Source: Fodinibacter sp963800505 | GTDB lineage: Bacteria; Actinomycetota; Actinomycetes; Actinomycetales; Dermatophilaceae | Length of the DNA stretch: 64,000 nt | Assembly (NCBI GenBank): GCA_963800505.1 | Contig: CAWDBL010000024.1 | Coordinates: 23,605 to 87,604, forward strand | Reading direction: 5' to 3' | Part shown: positions 16,291-25,282 of the stretch, in pieces | How the letters are laid out: each line of letters starts with the position of its first letter | Numbering within the stretch: the stretch's first letter is position 1 | Translations under genes and position numbers: made by a program | Notes under the pieces: generated by a model | Told to the model about the DNA's origin: nothing | Database searches by the model: none | What the model saw: the letters and a program-made list of their open reading frames with translations, nothing else

Positions 16291-16700
16291 CCGAGCAGCT
16301 CTCGGGCGAGCGTCGGCCCACCCGGCAGCGGGCCGCGATCGCGAAGGCCCTCACCGGCTCGGCGGAGTTCCGCTCCGCCCAGGAGATCCACGCCTCCCTC
16401 GCCGGCTCGGGCACCCGCGTCGGTCTCGCCACGGTCTACCGCAACCTCCAGGCGATGGCCACCGACGGTGAGGTCGACGTCATCCGCACCGCCGAGGGCG
16501 AGGCCGTCTACCGGTCGTGCGCCACCGAGCACCATCACCACCACGTCGTGTGCCGGTCGTGCGGGCTGGCCGTCGAGGTGACCGGGGATGCCGTGGAGCG
16601 CTGGGCCGAGGCGATGGCCGCGGCGCACGGCTTCACCCAGGTGCGGCACACGGTCGAGATGGACGGCCTCTGCGCGGAGTGCTCGGCAGCGCTCGCCTGA
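16287..16700 (+). CDS. zur: Fur-family zinc uptake regulator
   Basis: A 137-residue Fur-family repressor: winged helix PTRQRAAIAKAL with VGLATVYRNLQAM (recognition helix), then the metal-binding dimerisation domain with EHHHHHVVCRSCG and CAEC (structural zinc Cys4 site). Its place as last gene of the zinc operon and the 7-1-7 boxes upstream of znuA identify it as Zur rather than Fur. Autoregulation through the operon promoter is expected. Confidence 0.92.
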   Translation: MTEQLSGERRPTRQRAAIAKALTGSAEFRSAQEIHASLAGSGTRVGLATVYRNLQAMATDGEVDVIRTAEGEAVYRSCATEHHHHHVVCRSCGLAVEVTGDAVERWAEAMAAAHGFTQVRHTVEMDGLCAECSAALA

Positions 16701-16714
16701 CTCCCAATCCGTCG

Positions 16715-18161
16715 CTAGCCCGGTAGAGGCGGTCCCCCGTCCTCATCCTGGAGGCGACGGAGCATCGTCACTGCGTCGTCGTTGTCCGGGTCCAGCGCGA
16801 CGGCCCGCCGCAGGTGCTCGACTGCCGTGGCGCGGCGACCGTCCACGTCGTGGGCCCATCCCGTCATGAACCAGGCCGCGGACGACTCCGGCTGCACCTG
16901 TCGCCACAGGTCCAGCAGGGGCCGGGCGAGGTCGGTGCGGTGCATCTCGATCAACCCCCACACCGCGTCCTCGAACCTCGCCTCGTCGACGTCGACGGTT
17001 CGCGGTTCCGCCGCCGCGAGCCGCTCGTACAGCTCGGCTGCCGTCGACATCCTGGCCTGCACGAGCAGGGGTGCCAGCGGCACCGTCACGGGTGGCACCG
17101 GCGCGGCTGCCGGCTCGTGCCCGAGCAGCACGTCGAGCGCCGCCCTGGTGAGGGTGAGGAGCGGGGCCGTGTTGCAGTTGGTCAGGACCGTGACCCCGAT
17201 ACCGAGGTCCGGCAGCAGGGCCAGGTTGACCGCAAAGCCGGGATCGGTGCCGGGGTGACCCACGACGGCATGGTCCCGGTGGGTGCCCCGGAACCACCCC
17301 AGGGCCATCTGTGCGTGCCAGTCGTCCCACCCGGGCTCGGCCACGGCCTCCCACATCAGGTCGTGGGTCGTGCGCGACATCAGCCCGGCCCCGCCGGCCA
17401 GGTGAGCCACCATCCACCGGCCCATCTCGGTGGCGCTGCTGTGCAGGGAGGAGCTGGGTGCGTGCGACCGCGTGTAGGGGTAGGCGCCGTCGACCACGGC
17501 CGGCGGCATCCCCAGGTGCGGGCCGGCGCCGAGGTGGGGCGGGATGTCGGCGGGCAGGAACGTGCTCGTCCGCATACCGAGCGGTTCGAGCACCCGCTGC
17601 GAGAGGACGGTGCTCGAACGACTTCCCCCGCACTGTGGCCAGCAGGTGGCCGAGCAGCTCGTACCCGGCGTTGGAGTAGGCGAACCGCGCACCCGGATCG
17701 TGCTCCAGCCGCCAGCCTGCCACGCGGGTCGCGAACCGGGACAGCGCCTCGTCGTCGAGCTCCGGCTCGTGCCAGCCGTAGTCGACGACGTCACCCAGCC
17801 CGGACTGGTGTGACAGCAGCTGGCGCAGCGTCATGGTGCCGGCTCGCGGGTCGGCCCACGGCAGGTCGGGCAGGTAGGTCGTGATGCCGGCATCCAGGTC
17901 CAGCTCCCCGACCTCGACGAGCTGCAGCACGGCGCTGGCGACGAACGTCTTGGAGACCGACGCCAGGTGGAAGAGCGTGTCGGCCGTGACGGGTGCACCG
18001 GTGGCGGTCTCCCGCGTGCCGAAGCCACGAGCCACGACCCGGTCACCGCTGTGCACCACGCACACCGCCACGCCCGGGACCGGCCAGGTCCTCAGGATGT
18101 GATCGACGAACGGCCACAGCCGTGCCTCGATGCGGTGCTCGGCGTTCTCGACGAGGCCCAC
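16715..18161 (-). pseudogene. serine beta-lactamase-like protein with C-terminal TPR, frameshifted
   Basis: A class C beta-lactamase / D-aminopeptidase-like hydrolase. The nucleophile motif ASVSKTF (SxxK) is at about residue 70, the YSN motif is in YSNAGYELLG, and HPGTD stands in the KTG position. The last 100 residues form TPR-like helices ending in RATAVEHLRRAVALDPDN. The N-terminal half (to GKSFE at about 17615) and the C-terminal half (from STVLSQRVLEPLGM) are in different frames; removal of one base at about 17615 joins them to a 481-residue protein. As printed, the product would be cut after about 182 residues of real sequence. There is no signal peptide, so it would act in the cytosol. 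GTG 18161 lies seven bases after a TAGCCT box. Confidence 0.8.
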
Positions 18162-18168
18162 CGGTCGA

Positions 18169-18174
18169 AGGCTA
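18169..18174 (-). promoter_or_regulatory. -10 box for the beta-lactamase-like gene
   Basis: TAGCCT on the minus strand ends seven bases before GTG 18161, in the short gap after the upstream gene. This suggests a leaderless mRNA. Confidence 0.35.
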
Positions 18175-18191
18175 CTCCGGAGGTCGGCGGC

Positions 18192-18845
18192 TCAGAACGC
18201 CGAGACGGCACCTGTCGAGCGCTGCGGCCGGCTGAGCGCGCGGAGCACCGCGGCCTGGCCGTGGCGCTCGGCGGCGACCGACGCGAGCAGGCCGAGCACG
18301 GCATCCGCCGCCTCGTCGGGGAAGCGCGGGGTGTCGACGCCGATGCTCGACGCCAGGTCGTCGGAGTGCACGAGCACCTCCATCGTGCGGGTCAGCACGA
18401 AGTCGGCGGCGGTCAGTGACCACCCTTGCCACGGGATGAGCACCGAGTCGGGACGGCGGCTGCCGTCGAGCACCGGCGCCAGCGCGGCCGGGAGCGCGGC
18501 GAGGTCGGCCGCCACCCGCTCCCCCAGGTCGGCCGGTCCTGACGCCGCGTACCCGTCGGCCGACGTGCGCACGTCGACGTTCACCTCGTCGTCGAGCCCC
18601 GCGCGAACCCACGCGGCTCGGCGGTAGTGCTCGAGGGCAGGGATGGGGTCGGCATCGTGCGCGGGCTCCGCCAGCAGCAGCACGACGTTCGCCGCCTGCC
18701 CGGCGAGATGGTTCGCGAGCCCGCCGACCGTCATGCCGGCACAGGCGCTCTCGTCGCCCCAGCGGGCCGCGACCCGGGGTTGGCGGATGAGGTCGGCCGC
18801 CACGCGCGCCACCTCCGGGAACTGCTCGACCAGACGACGGCTCAT
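18192..18845 (-). CDS. maleylpyruvate isomerase-like / DinB-fold protein
   Basis: A 217-residue four-helix protein of the mycothiol-dependent maleylpyruvate isomerase N-terminal (DinB-related) superfamily. The metal-ligand histidines expected in this fold are visible in GGLANHLAGQ (about residue 47) and MEVLVHSDDLA (about residue 155). In actinobacteria such proteins use mycothiol or bind a metal; the reaction is unknown here. It follows uppS on the same strand by nine bases. Function is inferred only from the fold. Confidence 0.72.
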   Translation of the reverse strand: MSRRLVEQFPEVARVAADLIRQPRVAARWGDESACAGMTVGGLANHLAGQAANVVLLLAEPAHDADPIPALEHYRRAAWVRAGLDDEVNVDVRTSADGYAASGPADLGERVAADLAALPAALAPVLDGSRRPDSVLIPWQGWSLTAADFVLTRTMEVLVHSDDLASSIGVDTPRFPDEAADAVLGLLASVAAERHGQAAVLRALSRPQRSTGAVSAF

Positions 18846-18854
18846 GCCGCGACG

Positions 18855-19670
18855 CTACCGACCCGCACCGTCAGCACGTGCCTCGGCGGTGGGGGCGTCG
18901 ACGGCACCGCCGTAGCGTCGCTCGCGGTCGACGTAGGACTGGATGGCGGCCCACAGGTCGCGCCGGTCGTAGTCGGGCCACAGCCGGTCCTGGAAGACCA
19001 TCTCGGCGTAGGCGCTCTGCCAGAGCAGGAAGTTGCTGGTGCGCTGCTCGCCCGAGGACCGCACGAACAGGTCGACGTCGGGCATGTCCGGCTCGGGCAG
19101 GTAGCGGGCCACGGTCTTCTCGTCGACCGAGCGCGGCTTGAGCCGGCCGCGGGCGACGTCCTCGGCGAGCCGCTGCACGGCATCCCCGATCTCGGCGCGG
19201 CCGCCGTAGTTGACGCAGAAGTAGAGCGTCAGTCCGCTGTTGTTGCGGGTGAGCTGCTGGGCGACCTCGAGCTCCTTGATGACCGAGCCCCACAGCCGCG
19301 GGCGGCGGCCGACCCAGCGCATCCGCACGCCCCACTCGTGCAGCTGGTCGCGGCGGCGGCGGATGACGTCACGGTTGAACCCCATGAGGAACTTCACCTC
19401 GTCAGGGCTGCGCTTCCAGTTCTCGGTGGAGAACGCGTAGGCCGACAGGTGGGTGACCCCGACCTCGATGGCGCCGGCGACGACGTCGAGCAGCGCGGCC
19501 TCCCCCGCCTCGTGCCCCTTGGTGCGGGGCAGGCCGCGTGAGTTGGCCCAGCGGCCGTTGCCGTCCATGACCACCGCGACGTGACCGGGTAGCTTGTCGA
19601 GCGCGATGGCGGGTGGCCGGGCGCCACTGGGGTGCGGGAAGGGTGGCGGGTACGGGCTCGGCGCGCTCAC
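18855..19670 (-). CDS. uppS: isoprenyl transferase (polyprenyl diphosphate synthase)
   Basis: cis-Prenyltransferase making the long polyprenyl diphosphate carrier for cell-wall synthesis. VAVVMDGNGRWANSRGLPRT (catalytic Asp and the diphosphate-binding loop), FSTENWKRSPDEV, LYFCVNYGGRAEI and DLFVRSSGEQRTSNFLLWQS are diagnostic. It is 271 residues with a Pro-rich N-terminus. GTG 19670 overlaps the recO stop as GTGA, giving a coupled recO-uppS pair as in many actinobacteria. Confidence 0.96.
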   Translation of the reverse strand: MSAPSPYPPPFPHPSGARPPAIALDKLPGHVAVVMDGNGRWANSRGLPRTKGHEAGEAALLDVVAGAIEVGVTHLSAYAFSTENWKRSPDEVKFLMGFNRDVIRRRRDQLHEWGVRMRWVGRRPRLWGSVIKELEVAQQLTRNNSGLTLYFCVNYGGRAEIGDAVQRLAEDVARGRLKPRSVDEKTVARYLPEPDMPDVDLFVRSSGEQRTSNFLLWQSAYAEMVFQDRLWPDYDRRDLWAAIQSYVDRERRYGGAVDAPTAEARADGAGR

Positions 19671-20392
19671 CGCTCCACCATACGGAGGCTGCGGATGCCG
19701 CGTTCGAGGTGCCACTGCAGGAACGCCGCGGTGAGGCCGCTGCCCTCGCGGCGGTGCTGCGGGTCGGAGGCGTCGGCGACGGCCCAGTCGCCGGCGAGCA
19801 GCGCGCTGAGCAGCAGAAAGGTCTCGGGTGCGGGGGCCGCGGAGCCGGGCGGGCGGCAGGCCGGGCAGACGGCGCCACCGGCCACCACGTGGAAGCCGCG
19901 GTGCGGCCCGGGTGCGCCGCACTTGGCGCAGTCGGAGAAGCTGGGCGCCCAGCCGGCGACCGCGAGCGCCCGCAGCAGGTAGGCGTCGAGCACCAGGTTG
20001 GGGTCGTGCTCCTTGCCGGCGAGCGAGCGCAGCGCCCCGGCGAGCAGCAGGTACTGCTGCAGGGCGGGTTCGCGCTCCTCGGTGAGCCGGTCGCAGGTCT
20101 CGAGCACCGCGGTCGCGGTCGTGTAGCTCGGGTAGTCGCGGGCGATCGCGTCACCCCAGGGGTCGAGCGTCTCGATCTGCGTCACCGTGTCGAGGCTGCG
20201 GCCCTCGTAGCACTGGATGTCGACGTGCATCGCGGGCTCGAGCCGGCTGCCGAAGCGCGACTTGGTGCGGCGCACCCCCTTGCCGACCGCGCGCACCTTG
20301 CCCAGGCGGCGGGTGAGGAGGGTGACGATGCGGTCGGCCTCACCCAGCTTCTGGGTGCGCAGGACGATCGCCTCGTCGCGGTAGAGGGGCAC
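19667..20392 (-). CDS. recO: DNA repair protein RecO
   Basis: Mediator of RecF-pathway recombination that loads RecA on SSB-coated DNA and anneals strands. The N-terminal OB-fold begins MPLYRDEAIVLRTQKLGEAD with GKGVRRTKSRFG in its basic loop. The helical domain has a zinc site, CAKCG and CPAC (spacing about 22). The length of 241 residues is normal. GTG 20392 is the start. Coupled to uppS. Confidence 0.95.
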   Translation of the reverse strand: MPLYRDEAIVLRTQKLGEADRIVTLLTRRLGKVRAVGKGVRRTKSRFGSRLEPAMHVDIQCYEGRSLDTVTQIETLDPWGDAIARDYPSYTTATAVLETCDRLTEEREPALQQYLLLAGALRSLAGKEHDPNLVLDAYLLRALAVAGWAPSFSDCAKCGAPGPHRGFHVVAGGAVCPACRPPGSAAPAPETFLLLSALLAGDWAVADASDPQHRREGSGLTAAFLQWHLERGIRSLRMVER

Positions 20393-20461
20393 CGCACCAT
20401 TGTCGGGGCTACTCGAGCGATCGGCGGGATGCCGGGCCGCTCGGGCCGCTGCGGCCGACGG

Positions 20462-21382
20462 TCAGCGCGGTGGGTCGATCGCGTGGTGGGTCCACAGGTG
20501 CAGCACGGCGAGTGACCGGTGCGGCCGCCAGGCCTCGGATGCCGTGGCCGCCTGTCGCGCGGTGATCCCGCCGAGCGCCTTGCGCAGCACGAGGTCGCCG
20601 GGGAGGAACACGTCGGGGTCGCGCAGGGCGCGGAGCGCGACGAGGTCGGCCGTCCACGGTCCGACACCCGGGATCGCCAGGAGGCCGGCCCGCTGCTCCG
20701 GACTTCGCAGGTCGAGGGTGCCGTCGGCGACGGCTCGGGCGATGGCCACGACGGTCCTCGCTCGGGCGCCGGTGATGCCGACGGTGCGCTGGAGGTCGAC
20801 CGGGTCACGAGCCGCCAGTACCTCGGGTGACGGAAACCCCTGCAGTCCGTCGAGTTGGGTGCTCAGGTGGCTGCCCCGGCGACCACCTGAGCACCCGACG
20901 CCGTGGTCTGAGCCGTGGGCGGCGACGAGGCGGGCCGCGAAGACCCGCCCCGCGGCCAAGGACACGTGCTGGCCGAGCACCACCAGCACGGCGGTCTCGA
21001 ACGGGTCGGTGCTGCCGGGCACCCGCAGGTGCGGTCGTTCCCGGACCAGCGGTCCGAGCACCGGGTCGCCCGCGAGCGCTGCGACCCCGGGCGCCGGGTC
21101 GGCGTCGAGACCGAGCCAGCGCCGGGCCACAGCGGTGGCCGCGGCGACGGCATCCGGTGCGCCGGCGGCGTCGATGCCCGGGATGCCGGCGGTGCCGGGC
21201 GGCACGGTGACGGTGAGCGGCGCGAGGGCACTGGCGGAGGTGCGGACGAACCGGCGGTGCCGGCTCGACCCGTCGGCGAGCACCTCGACGTCGTCGAGAC
21301 CCGGCACGGCGTGTGCGACGAGGAACGCCCGCAGCGCCGGCAGATCCACGAGGTCGGAGCTCACCGGTTGATCAAACCCCAT
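20462..21382 (-). CDS. AlkA-like DNA-3-methyladenine glycosylase
   Basis: A helix-hairpin-helix DNA glycosylase that removes alkylated purines. The HhH motif LLAIPGVGPWTADLVALRAL is followed by the catalytic Asp in VFLPGDLVLRKA. The N-terminal part resembles the AlkA accessory domain. At about residue 165 the protein carries an extra Gly/Ser/Arg segment (GVGCSGGRRGSHLSTQ) encoded by a perfect DNA inverted repeat (20857-20896), which suggests a small in-frame insertion. The start is uncertain: ATG 21382, GTG 21391 and GTG 21364 are all in frame. Divergent from the gene at 21418. Confidence 0.87.
   Translation of the reverse strand: MGFDQPVSSDLVDLPALRAFLVAHAVPGLDDVEVLADGSSRHRRFVRTSASALAPLTVTVPPGTAGIPGIDAAGAPDAVAAATAVARRWLGLDADPAPGVAALAGDPVLGPLVRERPHLRVPGSTDPFETAVLVVLGQHVSLAAGRVFAARLVAAHGSDHGVGCSGGRRGSHLSTQLDGLQGFPSPEVLAARDPVDLQRTVGITGARARTVVAIARAVADGTLDLRSPEQRAGLLAIPGVGPWTADLVALRALRDPDVFLPGDLVLRKALGGITARQAATASEAWRPHRSLAVLHLWTHHAIDPPR
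20857..20896. repeat. inverted repeat inside the alkA-like gene
   Basis: GGGTGCTCAGGTGG (20857-20870) and CCACCTGAGCACCC (20883-20896) are perfect complements, with a 12-base loop. The repeat coincides with a protein segment not expected in the AlkA family. It looks like a palindromic element fixed in frame. Confidence 0.7.
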
Positions 21383-21404
21383 GTTCCCCACGTGCTCGCC
21401 GCCA

Positions 21405-21410
21405 TAGGCT
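21405..21410 (+). promoter_or_regulatory. -10 box for the gene at 21418
   Basis: TAGGCT ends seven bases before ATG 21418; leaderless transcript suggested. Confidence 0.4.
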
Positions 21411-21417
21411 CGCCGAC

Positions 21418-21913
21418 ATGGCCGACACCCCGTTCTTCGACCCGTGGCGGGAGCCCGACCAGGACCAGGACCAGGACGACCAGCAGCAGGAGATCGACCT
21501 GCCGTGGATACCTCCGGTGCACGTGGTGGGACAGGTGGTGCCGATCGCGGCGACGGTCTTCCGCAGCGACGACGTCGCGGTGGTGGTCACCCACGTCGTC
21601 GCCTTCCAGCGTGGGTTCGAGGTGCACCTCTGCACCTCGCTGCGGCCAGGCACCCGCCGGCCCGAGACGGCCGAGGCCCCGTTCTGGCAGGTCCAGGAGC
21701 CGCGCGTCGGCATCCGGCTCGGCGTGGTGGGTGAGCCCGATGCCCGAGGGTGACGCGCTCGAGGTGGTGGTCGAGTGGGGCCACCAGGGCGTGCCCGAGT
21801 CGTCGGTTCGCCTCGACCTCGAGACCGTGCGGGCCGCAGCCGCCCGCGAGGACGTCTTGTGGGAACCGCCCCAGCCTCCCCAGGAGGGCTATCTCGGGTG
21901 GTCTGGGCCCTGA
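21418..21913 (+). pseudogene. conserved hypothetical, apparently split by a one-base shift
   Basis: The first frame (21418-21753) encodes an acidic N-terminus (PWREPDQDQDQDDQQQEIDL) and a compact beta-rich region (VAVVVTHVVAFQRGFEVHLC, then VGIRLGVVGEP). The second frame continues the same fold from about 21740 (GDALEVVVEWGHQGVPES, then AREDVLW) to 21913. Skipping one base before 21743 joins them into a 164-residue protein. The alternative is two overlapping genes, the second starting at ATG 21740 with 57 residues. Function unknown; cytosolic. Confidence 0.6.
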
Positions 21914-21919
21914 GACCGG

Positions 21920-22606
21920 TCAGGCGAAGTCGGTCGAGGCCAGCTCGGGCCGCCCGCTCTCGATCGCGTCGAGGACGATGCGCGCGACGTCGTCGGGGTC
22001 GAGCCCCTCGGGCAGCGTGGGCGCCGTGCCCGCGAGTGGGCGGCCGGCGAGGCCGGTCTCGGTGTGCGGGGGCCGCACGTCGATGACGTCGACACCCGAC
22101 CGGCGCAGCTCGCGCGACAGCGCCCGGTCGGCCGCCGTGAGCGCCGCCTTGCTCGCTGAGTAGGCGGCCATCCCGGGCAACGGGGTCTCGGCCACCACAG
22201 CACTCAGCTGCACGACGAAACCGCGGCGCTCGGCCAGCGCCGGCACCACGCGACGCACGAGGAAGAGCGGGCCGAGCACGTTGGTGAGGAACAGCTCCTC
22301 GATCACCGCGTCGTCGGTGTCGAGCAGCGGCCCGAAGGCCACGACCCCCGCGGCGTTGACCAGCCCGTCGAGGCCACCGTGCCCTTCGACGGCTGCGGCG
22401 ACGACCCGCTCGCCGAGGGCGGCGTCGGACACGTCGCCCACGACGACGGTCGCCCCCTCGAGGATGCCGCGCAGCCGGTCCTCGTCCCGGCCGACCAGCA
22501 CGAGGTGAGCGCCACGCTCGGCGGCCCCCCGCGCGATGCGCGAGCCCAGCTCGCCGCTCGCCCCGACGACCGCGACCACGAGACCGGACAGGGGATGGGC
22601 GCTCAT
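21920..22606 (-). CDS. short-chain dehydrogenase/reductase
   Basis: An NAD(P)-dependent oxidoreductase of the SDR family, 228 residues. The cofactor motif is GASGELGSRI (GxxxGxG), NAAGV is the conserved structural turn, and the catalytic residues are Ser in VVQLSAVV and YSASK. ATG 22606 has a GGGGGG run just upstream. Convergent with the hypothetical gene and divergent from the AlkB-like gene. Substrate unknown. Confidence 0.88.
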   Translation of the reverse strand: MSAHPLSGLVVAVVGASGELGSRIARGAAERGAHLVLVGRDEDRLRGILEGATVVVGDVSDAALGERVVAAAVEGHGGLDGLVNAAGVVAFGPLLDTDDAVIEELFLTNVLGPLFLVRRVVPALAERRGFVVQLSAVVAETPLPGMAAYSASKAALTAADRALSRELRRSGVDVIDVRPPHTETGLAGRPLAGTAPTLPEGLDPDDVARIVLDAIESGRPELASTDFA

Positions 22607-22692
22607 CCCCCCAGCCCACGGCATCCGGATGCCGGGCACAAGTGGTGTGCAAGGTTGGCGCCGGGCGTGTGGACAGGTGTTCGAATGCCGAC

Positions 22693-22698
22693 TACGCT
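22693..22698 (+). promoter_or_regulatory. -10 box for the alkB-like gene
   Basis: TACGCT followed by six bases and GTG 22705. This spacing is the reason for choosing 22705 over the GTG at 22702. Confidence 0.4.
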
Positions 22699-22704
22699 GG
22701 CGTG

Positions 22705-23328
22705 GTGGCTGAACTCCAGGGCTCGCTGCTCGACCTGGCCGACGAGGTCGTCGTCCACCCGCTGCGCGAGGTGCACCGCACGCCCCTCGCCCACGGCGCG
22801 TGGGTCGACGTGATGACCGGGTTCGTCGGGGGTGCCGACCGGCTGTACTCCGCGCTGCGGCACGACGTGCCGTGGCAGGCGGAGCGCCGCCAGATGTACG
22901 ACTCGATCGTCGACGTGCCCCGGCTGCTGCGGTTCTACGGCGAACGGGAGCGTCTCCCCCATCGCGCGCTCGACGAGGCGCGCGACGCCCTGTCCTCCCA
23001 CTACGCCGACGAGCTCGGTGAGCCGTTCACGACGGCCGGCCTGTGCCTCTACCGCGACGGGCACGACTCGGTGGCCTGGCACGGTGACCGGATCGGCCGC
23101 TCTCGCGACTCCGACACCATGGTCGCCATCGTCTCGGTCGGTGCGCCACGCGACCTCGTGCTGCGCCCGAGGGGCGGTGGCGCGTCGACCAGGGTGCCCG
23201 CGGGGCACGGTGACCTGGTCGTGATGGGCGGCTCCTGCCAGCGCACCTGGGACCACTGCGTGCCCAAGACGGCCAAGCCGGTCGGCCCGCGGATCTCGAT
23301 CCAGTTCCGCACCGCCGGGGTGCGCTGA
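22705..23328 (+). CDS. AlkB-like 2-oxoglutarate/Fe(II) dioxygenase
   Basis: Oxidative demethylase fold that repairs 1-methyladenine and 3-methylcytosine in DNA. The iron triad is visible: His and Asp in AWHGDRIG and the distal His in TWDHCVPK. The 2-oxoglutarate-binding Arg region is GPRISIQFR. LCLYRDGHDSVAWH is the typical substrate-side strand. It is 207 residues. Together with the AlkA-like gene 1.3 kb away it makes a local alkylation-repair pair, although no Ada regulator was seen. Confidence 0.88.
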   Translation: MAELQGSLLDLADEVVVHPLREVHRTPLAHGAWVDVMTGFVGGADRLYSALRHDVPWQAERRQMYDSIVDVPRLLRFYGERERLPHRALDEARDALSSHYADELGEPFTTAGLCLYRDGHDSVAWHGDRIGRSRDSDTMVAIVSVGAPRDLVLRPRGGGASTRVPAGHGDLVVMGGSCQRTWDHCVPKTAKPVGPRISIQFRTAGVR

Positions 23329-23409
23329 AGGGCGGTCCCGCTCCGGTTGACGAGTGCGCCGAACGGGTGGAGGGTCGCATCCAGCCCGTCGTCCACGAGA
23401 GGTCCTCCC

Positions 23410-25230
23410 ATGTCGGTTCCCACCAGGCGGCTCGTCGCCGGCGTCGGCGTCGCCGGCCTCGCCCTGCTCACCGCCGCCCTGCCCGTCACCTCGGCCGGTG
23501 CCGCCGACCGTCACCACCCGCACCACCACAAGCCCCACCCGGCACCCACCGTCTCGGGCACCTTGCTCGCCTTCAACGACTTCCACGGCAACATCGACCC
23601 GCCCGCGGGGAGCGGCGGTGTCGTCGCCACGACCGGCGGACCCGTTCCGGCCGGGGGCGTCGAGTACCTCGCGCACTGGGTCAAGGAGCTGCGTGCCGAG
23701 GCGAAGAAGACCTCGAAGTACGTGTACACGGTGGCCGCGGGCGACCTCGTCGGCGCCTCCCCGCTGGTCAGCGCGGCGTTCCACGACGAGCCCACGGTCG
23801 AGGAGATGAACTCCCTCGGGCTCGACATCACCAGCGTCGGCAACCACGAGTTCGACGAGGGGGTCGACGAGCTGCTGCGCCTGCAGAAGGGCGGCTGCCA
23901 CCCCGTCGACGGTTGCCAGGACGGCGACGGCTTCGCCGGCGCCGACTACCCGATGCTCGCCGCCAACGTGGTGAAGAAGAGCAACGGCAAACCGATCCTG
24001 CCCCCCTACAAGATCCGCAAGGTCGGCAAGGTCGAGGTCGGCTTCGTCGGCATGACCCTCGAAGGCACGCCGAGCATCGTCAACCCCAACGGCATCCAGA
24101 GCGTCGACTTCCTCGACGAGGTCACGACGGCGAACAAGTACGCCAAGGAGCTCAAGCGCAAGGGCGTCAAGGCGATCGTGCTGCTGCTGCACGAGGGCGG
24201 GAGCCAGGCGGCCCCCAACAACACCCCGGCCGCCTGCAACAACTTCACCGGCCCGGTGGTCGACATCGTGCGCGGCCTCGACCCGGCCTACGGCGTGGTG
24301 ATCAGCGGCCACACCCACCAGCCCTACGTCTGCGACCTGCCCGACTCGGCCGGCGAGTCAACGCTCGTCACCAGCGCCGGCTCCTTCGGCCGCCTGGTCA
24401 CCGACGTCGACTTCACCCTGAGCACCCGCACCGGCCGGTTCGTGTCGGCCTCCGCGACCAATGCCATCGTCCAGAACGGCGTGCTCAACCCCGACGGCAC
24501 CTGGCAGACCACCGGCACGGCGCCGAACGTGAGCTTCGTGCGCAACCCCGCCCTGGTCGACCCCGCGGCCAAGATGATCGCCGACAAGTACCGCACCGCG
24601 GTGGCCCCCCTGGCCAACCGGGTGGTCGGCAGCATCACCGCGGACATCGTCAGGGACAACGCGGCGAACGGCGAGAGCCCGCTGGGCGACGTGATCGCCG
24701 ACGGCATGGTGGCCTACTCGACCTCGGCGGCCCCGAGCTTCGCGATCATGAACCCGGGCGGCATCCGCGCCTCGCTGGTCTACGCCCCGAGCGGCGGTGA
24801 GGCGCCCGGGCAGGTCACCTACGGCGAGGCGTTCACGGTGCAGCCCTTCAACAACCTGGTGGTGACCCGCACCTACACCGGGGCGCAGGTCAAGGCGGTG
24901 CTCGAGCAGCAGTTCGCGGGGTTCGCCGGGCAGACCACGACGCGCATCCTCCAGGTGTCGGCAGCGGTCACCTACAGCTACGACACCACCAGGCCGCTCG
25001 GCGACCGGGTCACCGACCTGCGCGTGAACGGCGCGCTGATCGACCCGGCCGGGTCCTACAACGTGACCATGAACGACTTCCTCGCGGCCGGTGGCGACGG
25101 GTTCACCAACCTCACGGTGGGCACGAACCCGGTCTACGCGCCCGGTTTCGACGTCGACTCGCTGACCAGCTACCTGGGCAGCGGGCCGATCGCACCCGGG
25201 CCGGTCAACCGGATCACCAAGCTCGGATGA
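23410..25230 (+). CDS. secreted 5'-nucleotidase / 2',3'-cyclic phosphodiesterase
   Basis: Hydrolyses nucleotides outside the cell to nucleosides and phosphate. It has a signal peptide (RRLVAGVGVAGLALL, then SAGAAD), followed by a His/Pro-rich segment DRHHPHHHKPHPAP. The metallophosphatase domain shows LAFNDFHGNID (metal ligands), GNHEFDEG and ISGHTHQPY. The C-terminal nucleotide-specificity domain starts near residue 400 (SPLGDVIADGM, NPGGIRASL, FNNLVVTRTYTG). The length of 606 residues is usual. There is no LPxTG anchor, so it is released or loosely bound. GAGAGG lies about nine bases before ATG 23410. Confidence 0.92.
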   Translation: MSVPTRRLVAGVGVAGLALLTAALPVTSAGAADRHHPHHHKPHPAPTVSGTLLAFNDFHGNIDPPAGSGGVVATTGGPVPAGGVEYLAHWVKELRAEAKKTSKYVYTVAAGDLVGASPLVSAAFHDEPTVEEMNSLGLDITSVGNHEFDEGVDELLRLQKGGCHPVDGCQDGDGFAGADYPMLAANVVKKSNGKPILPPYKIRKVGKVEVGFVGMTLEGTPSIVNPNGIQSVDFLDEVTTANKYAKELKRKGVKAIVLLLHEGGSQAAPNNTPAACNNFTGPVVDIVRGLDPAYGVVISGHTHQPYVCDLPDSAGESTLVTSAGSFGRLVTDVDFTLSTRTGRFVSASATNAIVQNGVLNPDGTWQTTGTAPNVSFVRNPALVDPAAKMIADKYRTAVAPLANRVVGSITADIVRDNAANGESPLGDVIADGMVAYSTSAAPSFAIMNPGGIRASLVYAPSGGEAPGQVTYGEAFTVQPFNNLVVTRTYTGAQVKAVLEQQFAGFAGQTTTRILQVSAAVTYSYDTTRPLGDRVTDLRVNGALIDPAGSYNVTMNDFLAAGGDGFTNLTVGTNPVYAPGFDVDSLTSYLGSGPIAPGPVNRITKLG

Positions 25231-25282
25231 CGATCACAGCACACCGCCGCTGATTCCCGGCGCCGCGTGGAGCGGCGTGACA

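Noticed and set aside
18852..18857. TAGCGT six bases before the gene starting at 18845 as a leaderless -10
   Set aside because: The TAG is the stop codon of uppS on the same strand, so the match may be accidental. The gene more likely follows uppS in one transcript.
23367..24800. Second plus-strand frame inside the 5'-nucleotidase gene
   Set aside because: Arg/His/Pro-rich shadow with no domain.
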